A stretch of 64,000 nucleotides of DNA. Source: Psychrosphaera sp. B3R10 (GTDB taxonomy: Bacteria > Pseudomonadota > Gammaproteobacteria > Enterobacterales > Alteromonadaceae). The notes below the pieces were generated by a model that searched no databases, was not told the origin of the DNA, and saw only the letters and a program-made list of their open reading frames with translations. Each line of letters starts with the position of its first letter. The stretch's first letter is position 1. The position numbers and the translations under genes are program-made. Below, in pieces: positions 1-8,206 of the stretch. The stretch lies in the NCBI RefSeq assembly GCF_018861025.1, contig NZ_JAHKQH010000045.1, positions 124,001 through 188,000 on the forward strand, written 5' to 3'.

Positions 1-561
1 GTGGGCGGTGAACTTAGAGAACAGGGCGGTTTAGCCATGTTAACGGCGTTATTATGTATCCTAATCTATGTTGCTCTTCGTTTTGAATGGCGATTTGCGT
101 TAGGCTCGGTATCCGCGTTAGGACATGACGTTATTATTACGGTTGGTTTATTTAGTGCCCTAGGTATTGAATTTGACCTAACGGTATTAGCTGCTGTGTT
201 AGCCGTAATCGGTTATTCACTTAACGATACTATTGTTGTATCCGATCGAATCCGAGAAAACTTTCGAAAGATACGTCAAGGTGAAGCAGAAGAAATTATC
301 AATATCTCGTTAACGCAAACGCTTAACCGTACTATGGTTACATCATTTACGACAGCTCTAGTGTTGTTGGCCTTGTTGTTTGTTGGCGGTGAGCTAATTA
401 AAGGCTTTGCCACTGCGTTATTGTTTGGTGTTGTAATTGGTACATATTCATCAATTTATGTTGCGAGCTCTATCGCGCTTGCTTTAGGGATCAGTAAAGA
501 AGACATGATGCCAACAGAAGTTGAAAAAGAAGGTGCTGATCAAGACCAGTTAATGCCTTAA
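1..561 (+). CDS. secF: Protein translocase subunit SecF, C-terminal part (5' end outside window)
   Basis: Carboxy-terminal 186 residues of SecF, the inner-membrane partner of SecD that helps the Sec translocon complete protein export using the proton gradient. Visible are the cytoplasmic-loop motif SLNDTIVVSDRIRENFRK, typical of SecD/SecF, and about five hydrophobic segments. The reading frame is open at base 1, so the GTG at position 1 is probably internal and the true start lies upstream. In E. coli secF ends the yajC-secD-secF cluster; a strong terminator follows here, consistent with an operon end. Confidence 0.95.
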   Translation: MGGELREQGGLAMLTALLCILIYVALRFEWRFALGSVSALGHDVIITVGLFSALGIEFDLTVLAAVLAVIGYSLNDTIVVSDRIRENFRKIRQGEAEEIINISLTQTLNRTMVTSFTTALVLLALLFVGGELIKGFATALLFGVVIGTYSSIYVASSIALALGISKEDMMPTEVEKEGADQDQLMP

Positions 562-590
562 CAAAGTCCGCGTAAATTTGTATTTTGATA

Positions 591-621
591 AACGGTAAGC
601 CTAGGCTTACCGTTCTTTTTT
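591..621 (+). terminator. Rho-independent terminator after secF
   Basis: Perfect 24-base palindrome (591-614, centred on CCTAGG) followed by a run of six T. It ends 11 bases before the yajQ start codon and overlaps the region holding the yajQ ribosome binding site, so yajQ translation from any read-through transcript could be affected by the hairpin. Confidence 0.9.
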
Positions 622-631
622 GGAGATTATT

Positions 632-1117
632 ATGCCTAGTTTCGATATTGTGTCAGAAATTGATGTAAATGAAGTGCGTCACGCTACTGAAAATGCAACT
701 CGAGAAGTGTCAACACGATTTGATTTTCGTGGGGTTGAGGCCAACTTTGAATATAAAGACGGCACCGTGAAAATGGTTGGTGAAGGCGATTTTCAGTTAA
801 AGCAAATGTTAGATATTTTGAGAAATAAATGCACCAAGCGCGGATTAGATCCGGCATCAATGGACACCGAAGGGAAAGTCGATATCACCGGTAAAACCTA
901 TACACGAGTTATTGGTTTTAAAGAGGGCATTGAACAAGACATGGCTAAAAAGATCGTTAAGTTGATCAAAGAAGACAAACTTAAAGTTCAGGCGTCTATC
1001 CAAGGTGATAAAGTCAGAGTGACGGGTAAAAAGCGTGATGATCTGCAACAAGCTATGCAAGTGCTACGAAGCGCAGAGCTGGGGCAACCGCTACAATTTA
1101 ACAATTTCAGAGACTAG
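632..1117 (+). CDS. yajQ: YajQ family nucleotide-binding protein
   Basis: 161-residue member of the YajQ/UPF0234 family, two ferredoxin-like domains that bind nucleotides; family members have been reported to bind cyclic-di-GMP or GTP/ATP. Starts [11 protein letters not shown] and ends LQFNNFRD, both characteristic of the family; length matches E. coli YajQ (163). The ATG at 632 is chosen over an in-frame TTG at 620 because a GGAG lies at 622-625 and the family N-terminus begins here. It follows the secF terminator, so it probably has its own promoter or depends on read-through. Confidence 0.93.
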   Translation: MPSFDIVSEIDVNEVRHATENATREVSTRFDFRGVEANFEYKDGTVKMVGEGDFQLKQMLDILRNKCTKRGLDPASMDTEGKVDITGKTYTRVIGFKEGIEQDMAKKIVKLIKEDKLKVQASIQGDKVRVTGKKRDDLQQAMQVLRSAELGQPLQFNNFRD

Positions 1118-1139
1118 TCGATATTTTACGATCTACGTT

Positions 1140-2750
1140 TTAGGTAGTCGCTTGGATTAGTAAATTTTGACTAATCGCGTCGACTAATTGGTCAAGAGCA
1201 ATTGGTTTAGTGAGAAAGCTATCAAATAAGGCTTTCTCTCTACTTGACCTATACACATCTGCGGTAAGTGCTAGGATCGGAATTTTGACTTTGTTCGCTC
1301 TTAGCCGGCGAGTGGCTTCTATCCCACTTATTCCCGGTAAATGAATATCCATCAAAACTAAGTCAAAATCAGCATTTGTACCAAAGGTTACAGCCTCTTC
1401 GCCAGTCCCTACGATTTTAAACTGCACCGGTATTGCGCCTAACAAGGCTGCAATAACCATTTGATTGACTTTATTATCTTCAACAACAAGTATGTTTGTC
1501 GTGTCTGGGATGTTCTTTGTTTGTATATTGCTGGACGAGGGCGTCGGTACATTCTTATAAGGCAGAGACACAGTTACTGTTGTGCCGACTTTGTTTTTAC
1601 TTTGAACATCGATATGACCATGCATGAGTTCGACTAAGCCCTTAGTAATCGATAGCCCTAAGCCCGAACCTTCATTGTTTTGTGATTGCCCCGTAATTTG
1701 CGCAAACTGATTAAATAGGTAAGGGATCTTTTCAGTTTGAATTCCAATACCGCTATCGACGACTTTTAATATCAGTGTCTCATTAAGCACTGATGCACTC
1801 ACAATGACCTTGGAGTTTGAATGACTAAACTTGATGGCATTGTTTATTATATTAGATAAAACACAACCAAATTTAGCTTCATCAATTGCCACTGTTTTAG
1901 GAATATCATTGGCTATTTGGACATCAACTTTAATGCTTTTTTCGTTGGCCTTGATCATTAAGTTGTTTACGACAAATTTGATATAGTCAGAAGGGTCAGA
2001 ATGCGTAATTTCTAGATTTAACACACCAGCATCAATTTTACCGACCTCCAATAAGGCATTCAATGTTTTTAACATTTGCTTGCCGCTTAAGTCTATTTGC
2101 GACAAGTTTTCAGTGACGGCGGGAAATTGCGCTGCGAGTTCGACATTTTTCGTCAACAAGTCGGAAAGGCCAATGATTGCATTCAGAGGGGTTCGCACGT
2201 CATGGGAAATATTAGACAAAAACGATTCTTTGTAGCTGTTTGCTAAAATGAGCTTGGTACTTTGTAATTTTAATTCTAGTTGAGACATCACGGACGTTGC
2301 CAAAGTAAGCAATGATTTACTTTGCTTTGAACTCAATGTTTTAGGTCGGTCACTGGCAACGCAAATCGTGCCTATATTTAGACCTGATGGGGATTTAAGG
2401 GGCGCTCCTGCATAAAATCTAATGTGTGGAGAATTGGTCACGAGTGGGTTGTCAGCAAACCGTTCGTCTAACATAGTGTCACGAACTTCAAATATTTCAT
2501 CTTGTAAAATTGCATGGGCACAAAACGCTACGTCACGACTTGTGCAGTCTATATCGACACCAATCCGAGATTTATACCATTGTCGCTTTGCATCTACTAA
2601 GCTAATCATTGCAATTGGGCATTCACATATTTCAGACGCCAATATTGTTAAGTCATCAAAAGCTTTTTCATGTTCTGTATCAAGTATCCCATAGGAAAAT
2701 AAGGTCTTCAGACGTTCTTTTTCATTTTTAGGTAAATCAGCAATTTTCAT
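1140..2750 (-). CDS. GAF-domain hybrid sensor histidine kinase/response regulator
   Basis: 536-residue soluble hybrid kinase. Residues about 20-155 form a GAF domain of the type found in many marine-bacterial sensors (CPIAMISLVDAKRQWYK). A HisKA domain follows with H-box ISHDVRTPLN (phospho-acceptor His183), then a HATPase_c domain with N-box near 300, DSGIG near 332 and GSGLGLSI near 361, and a C-terminal receiver domain (420-530) with acidic pair VVEDN, phospho-acceptor Asp468 in LVLMDIHLPG and conserved Lys515 in FLTKPI. No membrane segment is apparent, so the signal is cytoplasmic. No separate partner gene adjoins it; yajQ is convergent. The signal is unknown. Confidence 0.9.
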   Translation of the reverse strand: MKIADLPKNEKERLKTLFSYGILDTEHEKAFDDLTILASEICECPIAMISLVDAKRQWYKSRIGVDIDCTSRDVAFCAHAILQDEIFEVRDTMLDERFADNPLVTNSPHIRFYAGAPLKSPSGLNIGTICVASDRPKTLSSKQSKSLLTLATSVMSQLELKLQSTKLILANSYKESFLSNISHDVRTPLNAIIGLSDLLTKNVELAAQFPAVTENLSQIDLSGKQMLKTLNALLEVGKIDAGVLNLEITHSDPSDYIKFVVNNLMIKANEKSIKVDVQIANDIPKTVAIDEAKFGCVLSNIINNAIKFSHSNSKVIVSASVLNETLILKVVDSGIGIQTEKIPYLFNQFAQITGQSQNNEGSGLGLSITKGLVELMHGHIDVQSKNKVGTTVTVSLPYKNVPTPSSSNIQTKNIPDTTNILVVEDNKVNQMVIAALLGAIPVQFKIVGTGEEAVTFGTNADFDLVLMDIHLPGISGIEATRRLRANKVKIPILALTADVYRSSREKALFDSFLTKPIALDQLVDAISQNLLIQATT

Positions 2751-3271
2751 AATAAGTGTACCGAGTAATTGATTACGTCCATTTATTTCCGCCTATCGTG
2801 TAAAAATAGCTTGCGAACCGTCAGCATCAATTTTACTCATTGCAGTTGTCTGTTATAAGCGAGCAAGTTACATCGCAAGTTTATTGATATTGCTTATTAA
2901 CAATATGTTTTTACCCAAGTAAGTTGTAAATATCCCCACCGCTTCGTTTATACATGTACCTTCAATTACGCAAGAAATGCTCTAGCGGTAAAAATTAAAA
3001 TCGACTCTTAATTAGATTATAGACAGTAAATAAAATGTTGAGGGACTAATTTTGATCACTTTTAATGGAGTAAAAAATAGGTGAGAAATAGTAGAATAAA
3101 AAGCTGAAATCCATATGATTCAGTAGCTGTGTGTGCATGTCTGGGTTTATTTGACAGAGCTTGATGATAAAAGCTGTAGGTGCGAAGTTCAGTTTGAATG
3201 TTAGTCGTATGAATAACTTAAAATGACGTAATTACACAATAGAATGTCGATAAGCGGTGATCTACAGTCAT
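2751..3271. other. Intergenic region, no gene recognised
   Basis: About 520 bases between the start of the hybrid kinase gene and the csrB terminator. AT-rich, stop codons in all frames, no convincing ribosome binding site followed by a reading frame and no strong hairpin. It must contain the promoter of the minus-strand kinase gene, but no clear -35/-10 pair stands out. Confidence 0.6.
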
Positions 3272-3299
3272 AAAAAAAGCAGCGCTAAGCTGCTTTTTT
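3272..3299 (-). terminator. Terminator of the CsrB-like RNA
   Basis: On the minus strand an 11-base stem (AAAAAAGCAGC / GCTGCTTTTTT) with a 5-base loop, followed by seven T. The A-tract also allows it to act on the plus strand. Confidence 0.9.
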
Positions 3300-3663
3300 C
3301 ATAGACTCTTTAAGCGTCCTGCTCAACTAATTCCGTTAGTATCGTCTTCCCTGTTTGCTCCTTGCCCTCAATTCCATTGAGTTCCCATCCATTTGGTCCC
3401 ATATTCCTTTGCGCTACCTTGCGTTCATGTCCTTATGATTCCAATTTCCATACCGACTGATTTCCGTATTGTTCGCTCCGTGCGTCCATATTAGTCCGTT
3501 AACGCATCCTACGTTTCCATCCCTAATAGTCCAATTAGCTTCCCATCTATCCCTATCCATTTCCTTGTGTTTAAGCTCCTGCTTTCCTACAATATTTCCT
3601 TATTCGCTTCCAGCGTTTCCTATCCCTGTGTGTTAAATCATTTAACACTCTCGTCGTTTCGTT
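3272..3663 (-). ncRNA. csrB: CsrB/RsmZ-type small RNA sequestering CsrA
   Basis: Minus-strand RNA of about 390 nt. The plus strand carries about 30 TCC triplets between 3315 and 3630, so the transcript contains about 30 GGA motifs, many as AGGA, TGGA or AGGGA in short loops, spaced roughly every 10-20 nt. This is the hallmark of CsrB/CsrC/RsmX-Z RNAs, which titrate the translational regulator CsrA; E. coli CsrB is 369 nt with 18-22 such motifs. The RNA has a 5' hairpin (arms GTGTTAAA/TTTAACAC) and a strong Rho-independent terminator. There is no reading frame. The 5' end is inferred from a -10-like box, so it may be off by several bases. Found by reading composition, not by covariance search. 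Confidence 0.85.
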
Positions 3664-3669
3664 GAGTTC

Positions 3670-3697
3670 ATATTAGAGACAAACGAAAAATGGGGAA
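3670..3697 (-). promoter_or_regulatory. Possible csrB promoter
   Basis: Minus strand: TAATAT at 3675-3670 as a -10 box, 16 bases downstream of a poor -35 (TTCCCC, 3697-3692). A weak -35 fits an activator-dependent promoter. Start of transcription would be near 3663. Confidence 0.4.
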
Positions 3698-3832
3698 CTA
3701 TGAAAATATTATGGTTTCTAAATATAAAAGTAGTCACATTGTGTTTTTATTGTTATTTTCCTTATGAAACAAGTGTTTATGGTGTTTTGTTCTATGGTTT
3801 AGTCGTCTATATTCAGAAAGGTCTTAGGGTAC

Positions 3833-3850
3833 TGTGAGATATGTCTTACA
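3833..3850. promoter_or_regulatory. GacA/UvrY-type activator palindrome upstream of csrB
   Basis: TGTGAG-ATATGT-CTTACA matches the known GacA/UvrY upstream activating sequence TGTAAG-N6-CTTACA at 11 of 12 defined positions. It lies about 170 bp upstream of the inferred csrB start, the usual distance for these boxes in rsmY/rsmZ/csrB promoters. The response regulator itself is not recognisable in this window. Confidence 0.75.
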
Positions 3851-4149
3851 AGTTTTCAGGCGGTATACGCTTTTGCCCATAACGTAACTTGGTATCCGCC
3901 ATTCAAAATGAATTTTTAGTCAACTGTAATGGTCTGCCGGGTCAACCCTTTATATACTAGAGTACTTTACGTGATGGTGAGTTTAGTCCAATATTTTCTT
4001 TTAATAACGACACTCAAGCAATGCAGGTTGATAGTAATTACGGAAATGCTAGCTTATTTAAAACTCCTGTTGCCAATGTCCTAGGATCAATGTGGTCGAT
4101 AATTATCAATAAGCAAGAGGATGACTTATTATTAAAGCGTAACGGTTAG
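3841..4149 (+). pseudogene. Possible decayed coding remnant, unrecognised
   Basis: One frame can be read from ATG 3841 to TAG 4147-4149 for 102 codons, interrupted only by stops at 3880 and 3958. The last 62 codons are open and look protein-like (for example QAMQVDSNYGNASLF, TPVANVLGSMW). No ribosome binding site or family was recognised. An 11-base direct repeat GCGGTATACGC occurs near each end of the segment (3860-3870 and 4421-4431). It could equally be chance openness in intergenic DNA. Confidence 0.25.
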
Positions 4150-4243
4150 TTATTTTCTTGTAGTAAGAATTTGTTTGGATATGATGAAAGGAAAGTCTAT
4201 AGGCACTTTTAGTGAATTATTTATCGTTTCTAAACAACTTCTA

Positions 4244-4266
4244 ACGCGAATTTTGACGCGAATTTT
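4244..4266. repeat. 12-bp tandem duplication
   Basis: ACGCGAATTTT occurs twice, 12 bases apart (4244-4254 and 4256-4266), in non-coding DNA upstream of yacL. Looks like a simple local duplication. Confidence 0.6.
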
Positions 4267-4452
4267 ACGGAAATGCTTCAATTGGTTATTCCTAATCTAG
4301 TTGCAGCGCTTAAGCTACTTAACAAGAATACCCACTTATTTTTAATATCCGCAGATTATTCATTAAGGCTTTTTGTTTAAAACAACTACTATAAGTTAAT
4401 ACGACACTAGCGTAATGCGAGCGGTATACGCAATTACAACAAAGGACTTAAC

Positions 4453-4860
4453 TTGGACTTTCAGTTTGTTTACGATCGACGTCTAAAACGACATTTTTTA
4501 GAACTTGGCGGTGAGTACACTGTTGTCGCTAATTTTTTTAACGACGAGTTAGCGCCAGCTGGTATGAGTATTTCAGTGCTGCAAACTTTACGCGAGCAAT
4601 TGCTAAAAAATTCTGGGGTATTGCTCGGGCAAGAGTGGTCGGTCAATATTGAAGCAGAAGAACTCACTATTTATCACAATAATTATGCTGAGCATTTAGA
4701 AAATCTGGTTACTGAACGTGACGAAGATGAGGATATGCGTCAGGAAAAAACAGAAGATGAAAGCGAATACGATGTATTTCTAGGTGACCATATTTTGAGG
4801 TGCGGTAAGGACGATCTTATTTATCTAATTGATAAATGGATTGATTTTATTCAGGAATGA
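4453..4860 (+). CDS. yacL: YacL family (UPF0231) protein
   Basis: 135-residue acidic protein resembling E. coli YacL (120 residues): N-terminus MDFQFVYDRRLKRHFLELG..., conserved EYTVVANFFNDE block, and C-terminal CGKDDLIYLIDKWIDFI. Function unknown. A TTG start at 4453 is used, supported by AAAGGA at 4441-4446. An extra highly acidic stretch (RDEDEDMRQEKTEDESEYD) explains the added length. Only seven bases separate its stop from the following kinase gene, so it probably heads a four-gene operon with signalling genes, an unusual setting for yacL. Confidence 0.8.
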   Translation: MDFQFVYDRRLKRHFLELGGEYTVVANFFNDELAPAGMSISVLQTLREQLLKNSGVLLGQEWSVNIEAEELTIYHNNYAEHLENLVTERDEDEDMRQEKTEDESEYDVFLGDHILRCGKDDLIYLIDKWIDFIQE

Positions 4861-4867
4861 ATAACGA

Positions 4868-6619
4868 ATGTTAAATAGTACAAATTCACCTCGTCATTTT
4901 GTAGTGGCCACGTTGGCATTTTTTGCTTCGTTTGTTGTGATTATTTTTATGTCACAAATGCAAACAGCCATCTTTCTAAACTATGATTTTTTTGTAAAAG
5001 TTAAAAGCTTCAAGGCAGTACTGTGTTTGTCTGCGCTATTTTATCTTTCATTTTTAACAAAAAGTTATTTGGGCAGTGTATTACGTTGGGATCGTTTTAA
5101 ATGGCATATACCGACTATATTGGTAGCACACGGCATTGAATCAACATTTTATGGGTATGTTGATAATCCCGCATACTGGGTTGTCATTAGCTGTATAACA
5201 TTAATTATTTCCGCCGTTGTTACGCTATTTTATGTTGTATCCCAGATAAAAAAAATCAAAAAAGAATGGCTGATTAATATTCTAATTGGTACCGGGTTAA
5301 TTTTTAGCTGTGTTTATGCATTTACATTAAATGTGAATTTTAATCATATTGATGAATTCAGTTTGTTGCTTGTCATACTGGTTACGTTTTCAGCCTCGTG
5401 TTTAATTTTGTCTTCATTACTGCTGTTGAGTCATCCCCATAGTTCGCAACGTGAAATGCATTCTGTACCTTTGGTCATAGCTATTATTTCTTTATTTGAA
5501 ATATTTGGTCGGGAAGGGTTCGTTGTCTGGTGGGGAGCGGTAATTCTCCATGTATTTCTATTTTATTTGTTGGTTGTCACAATTGTTAGAATAAATCAGT
5601 CAGTAGCTCGCGTGATGAATATGTATCAACAAGGCTTAGATACGAATTTAACTCCATACTTTTGTGGTAGCCTAAATGGCCGTATCTTGTTTGCTAATCA
5701 AGCATACAAGCGTCTTGTTGGCGAGAAAATTGATAGCAACACCAAAGAATTACATAATGTTTTGTTGGAACACCCCCTTTGGCCAGAAATTAAAGAAAAA
5801 TTTTGTACAAAAGGTTTTTATAAAGCGGAAACAGTAATCAATCGAAATAACTTAGCCCCACATACAGTGTCGTTACATATTAAACCATTGCATCCAGAAA
5901 ACGATTGGTACCAAGCGTCTTTTACCGATTTGGAATCTCGAATCGAAATCCAAAAGAATCGTGATGATGCGCTTGAAAAACTCGCTCAATTGTCAAAAAA
6001 CTTGATGGAAAAGCAGGAAGAAGAAAGACGATACTTTGCTAAAGAACTTCACGACGAAATTGGCCAAGGTTTGACGCTTCTTAAAATTCAGCATCAATTG
6101 CCTGAACCGGATATTGAACTAATTAATCATGTGCTAAACGAGTTATTGGAATCGGTTCGTAATCTATCACTTAATTTAAGACCTTCAATTTTGGACGATA
6201 TGGGGGTATCTGTTGCATTAGGCTGGCTAGCAGAACGACAGGTTAAATTCAGTACATTAAATGTTGAGACTAAGATCCAAACTGATGTTCCGAGGATGTC
6301 CGAAAAATTGGAGATTTCTATTTTTAGGATTGCACAGGAAGCGTTTACCAATATTCATAAATACGCTAAAGCGACAAAAGTTAAGCTCGAGTTCACCTTT
6401 GTTGATAATACAATTACATTATCAGTAATCGACGACGGCATTGGTTTTGATGTAGGCTCTAAGTTAAATTTTGCAATCAAGAGTCAAAGTTTAGGACTGG
6501 TAAGTATTAGAGAGCGTGCTTTTACTATTAATGGAAAATTGCAGTTAAATTCCAGTCCTGAAACTGGGACATCGATTAAACTGGTGGTGCCTTTTGTTGG
6601 CAGAGGTAACGTAGTTTGA
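4868..6619 (+). CDS. Membrane sensor histidine kinase, NarX/HisKA_3 type
   Basis: 583 residues. The first about 245 contain seven or so hydrophobic segments (a multi-pass sensor region of no family I recognise), then a PAS-like stretch (about 258-340), a coiled coil and a HisKA_3 domain with motif KELHDEIGQGLTLL (phospho-acceptor His395). The HATPase_c domain shows IAQEAFTNIHKYAKA, DDGIGF and SLGLVSIRERA, typical of kinases that pair with NarL/FixJ regulators. Such a regulator is encoded two genes downstream, supporting one two-component system. ATG at 4868; its TGA overlaps the next gene's TTG start (TTGA). The signal is not known. Confidence 0.9.
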   Translation: MLNSTNSPRHFVVATLAFFASFVVIIFMSQMQTAIFLNYDFFVKVKSFKAVLCLSALFYLSFLTKSYLGSVLRWDRFKWHIPTILVAHGIESTFYGYVDNPAYWVVISCITLIISAVVTLFYVVSQIKKIKKEWLINILIGTGLIFSCVYAFTLNVNFNHIDEFSLLLVILVTFSASCLILSSLLLLSHPHSSQREMHSVPLVIAIISLFEIFGREGFVVWWGAVILHVFLFYLLVVTIVRINQSVARVMNMYQQGLDTNLTPYFCGSLNGRILFANQAYKRLVGEKIDSNTKELHNVLLEHPLWPEIKEKFCTKGFYKAETVINRNNLAPHTVSLHIKPLHPENDWYQASFTDLESRIEIQKNRDDALEKLAQLSKNLMEKQEEERRYFAKELHDEIGQGLTLLKIQHQLPEPDIELINHVLNELLESVRNLSLNLRPSILDDMGVSVALGWLAERQVKFSTLNVETKIQTDVPRMSEKLEISIFRIAQEAFTNIHKYAKATKVKLEFTFVDNTITLSVIDDGIGFDVGSKLNFAIKSQSLGLVSIRERAFTINGKLQLNSSPETGTSIKLVVPFVGRGNVV

Positions 6620-7443
6620 AATCTCTTAAATATATAGTCGTTGTGTTGCTGGTATTGGCATTTAGTGCAAATGCTAACGCACAGGCCAATTTTAATGTGG
6701 TTTATAAGGTCATTACCAGCGCCGATAATCAGCTATTTTTAGTTACCGATAATGGGACTTGGAAAGTAGACGGTCAATATATTGTTAGAGTTGACTCTGT
6801 AACAGTTGAAAAGCTTAAACTTGCTAATTTTGATTTTCCAAAACCTGTTTTATCGTTTAACCATGTTTCAGAAAACCCAAGTTGGCATGGCATTTTTATT
6901 GTTATCGTAGGGATATTACTTTGTATTGCACTATTTATTTTGCAGCGCGATTCAAGCCTTAAAGATAAACAATATATGACTACGTTGAGGCAACAGAAAC
7001 GATTAATGGATTTGTGTTTCTGGGTGACAGGTGACATTGTATTAGATTGTGATTTAGAACAAAATTTTGTCGAAAAAATCACAGACAGTAAGCTGTTTTT
7101 TGATCTGGATGGAATTACATTTTTATCTGACAGCTACTTAAATCAGATCCACCCTGACGATAAATCAATGTTTCAAACGCAATATCAAGCTATATTGGCA
7201 GCTGGCCACAATCGATTTCAATTGATGTACCGATTTTCTGATAACAATGGCGATTGGCGATGGATTGTTGAAAGGGGGTGCGTCATCGAACGTGCGTCTA
7301 ACGGAGAAGCAAAACGAATAGTAACGAATTTGCGAGATGAAAGTGAGTTGCGACGTGAGCAAAATAATCTGGTTAGAATTAATCATGCTCTGGAAAAGAA
7401 AATTGCAGCGATTAAAGTGCAAGAGCAGGCAAACAAAAACTAA
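6616..7443 (+). CDS. Secreted/membrane-anchored PAS-domain protein of the kinase operon
   Basis: 275 residues: signal peptide (1-22, cleavage after ANA-QA), a periplasmic part of about 70 residues, one membrane segment (about 93-112, WHGIFIVIVGILLCIALFIL), then a cytoplasmic PAS_3-like domain ending WRWIVERGCVIERASNGEAK...DESELRR and a short coiled coil. No kinase, GGDEF or EAL domain follows, so it is probably a sensing or adaptor subunit for the upstream kinase. TTG start at 6616 inside the kinase stop codon indicates translational coupling. The pairing with the kinase is inferred from gene order. Confidence 0.7.
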   Translation: MKSLKYIVVVLLVLAFSANANAQANFNVVYKVITSADNQLFLVTDNGTWKVDGQYIVRVDSVTVEKLKLANFDFPKPVLSFNHVSENPSWHGIFIVIVGILLCIALFILQRDSSLKDKQYMTTLRQQKRLMDLCFWVTGDIVLDCDLEQNFVEKITDSKLFFDLDGITFLSDSYLNQIHPDDKSMFQTQYQAILAAGHNRFQLMYRFSDNNGDWRWIVERGCVIERASNGEAKRIVTNLRDESELRREQNNLVRINHALEKKIAAIKVQEQANKN

Positions 7444-7458
7444 AATAGGTGATAGTTA

Positions 7459-8112
7459 ATGGAGAAATACACCATATTATTTGCAGATGATCATACCTTG
7501 ATAAGACAGGGGATCATCAGCTTAGTCAGACACTTTGCCTTTATTGATAGTGACAACATATTACAGGCAAGTAATGGCCTAGAGGCCATCGCTATCGTTA
7601 AACGTGCGCATCCTGATGTTGTTGTTATGGACGTTTCTATGCCACAGATGAACGGACTTGAAGCGACCCAACTCATTAAAAGTCAGTTTCCGGAAGTGAA
7701 GGTGCTTATATTGTCTCATTACAATAACGAACCTTATGTGTTAAGAGCCTTAAAAGCTGGTGCCGATGGTTATATGTTAAAAGACGCTGCGGTAAGCGAA
7801 TTGGAGCAAGGTTTATTAAATGTGCTACATGACAAATTGTATATTAGTCCGGATATCGATCAGAATATTATCGCAAAGTTGAATAATAGCCCTAACGGAC
7901 TGAATGACGCATTAGAATTGTTAACTGCACGGCAGCGTAATATTCTACAATTAATTGCAGAAGGTCATTCTACTAAAGATATAGCCGAAAAACTTTTCCT
8001 GAGTGTAAAAACCATTGAAGCTCATCGTTCTAATATAATGGATAGACTCGCTATACGTGATATCCCTGGGTTGGTTCGTTTTGCAATTCGAGTTGGACTG
8101 ATTCAAGCCTAA
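7459..8112 (+). CDS. NarL/FixJ-family response regulator
   Basis: 217 residues. Receiver domain with acidic pocket Asp10-Asp11, phospho-acceptor Asp58 (VVVMDVSMP) and Lys108 (YMLKDA), then a LuxR-type helix-turn-helix (about 154-198, LTARQRNILQLIAEGHSTKDIA...SVKTIEAHRSNIMDRL). It is 15 bases downstream of the PAS protein gene and forms the output partner of the HisKA_3 kinase. It does not closely resemble UvrY/GacA by eye, so it should not be assumed to be the activator of the nearby csrB. Targets unknown. Confidence 0.93.
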   Translation: MEKYTILFADDHTLIRQGIISLVRHFAFIDSDNILQASNGLEAIAIVKRAHPDVVVMDVSMPQMNGLEATQLIKSQFPEVKVLILSHYNNEPYVLRALKAGADGYMLKDAAVSELEQGLLNVLHDKLYISPDIDQNIIAKLNNSPNGLNDALELLTARQRNILQLIAEGHSTKDIAEKLFLSVKTIEAHRSNIMDRLAIRDIPGLVRFAIRVGLIQA

Positions 8113-8206
8113 ATTATTAATAAATAACTCAATAGCTTTATTTGGAAATGCAGAATTTTTAATAGGACTTATACTAAGGTTACATATTTAAAAAAGGGTA
8201 TTTGAA

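Noticed and set aside
3315-3630. Repeated TCC/TTCC pattern considered as a CRISPR or minisatellite
   Set aside because: Units are only 3-5 bases with irregular spacing and unique sequence between them; fits GGA motifs of a CsrB RNA on the other strand.
7459-8112. Response regulator considered as the UvrY/GacA that would activate csrB
   Set aside because: Only general NarL-family similarity; kinase partner in the operon is NarX-type rather than BarA-like, and UvrY-specific stretches are not seen.
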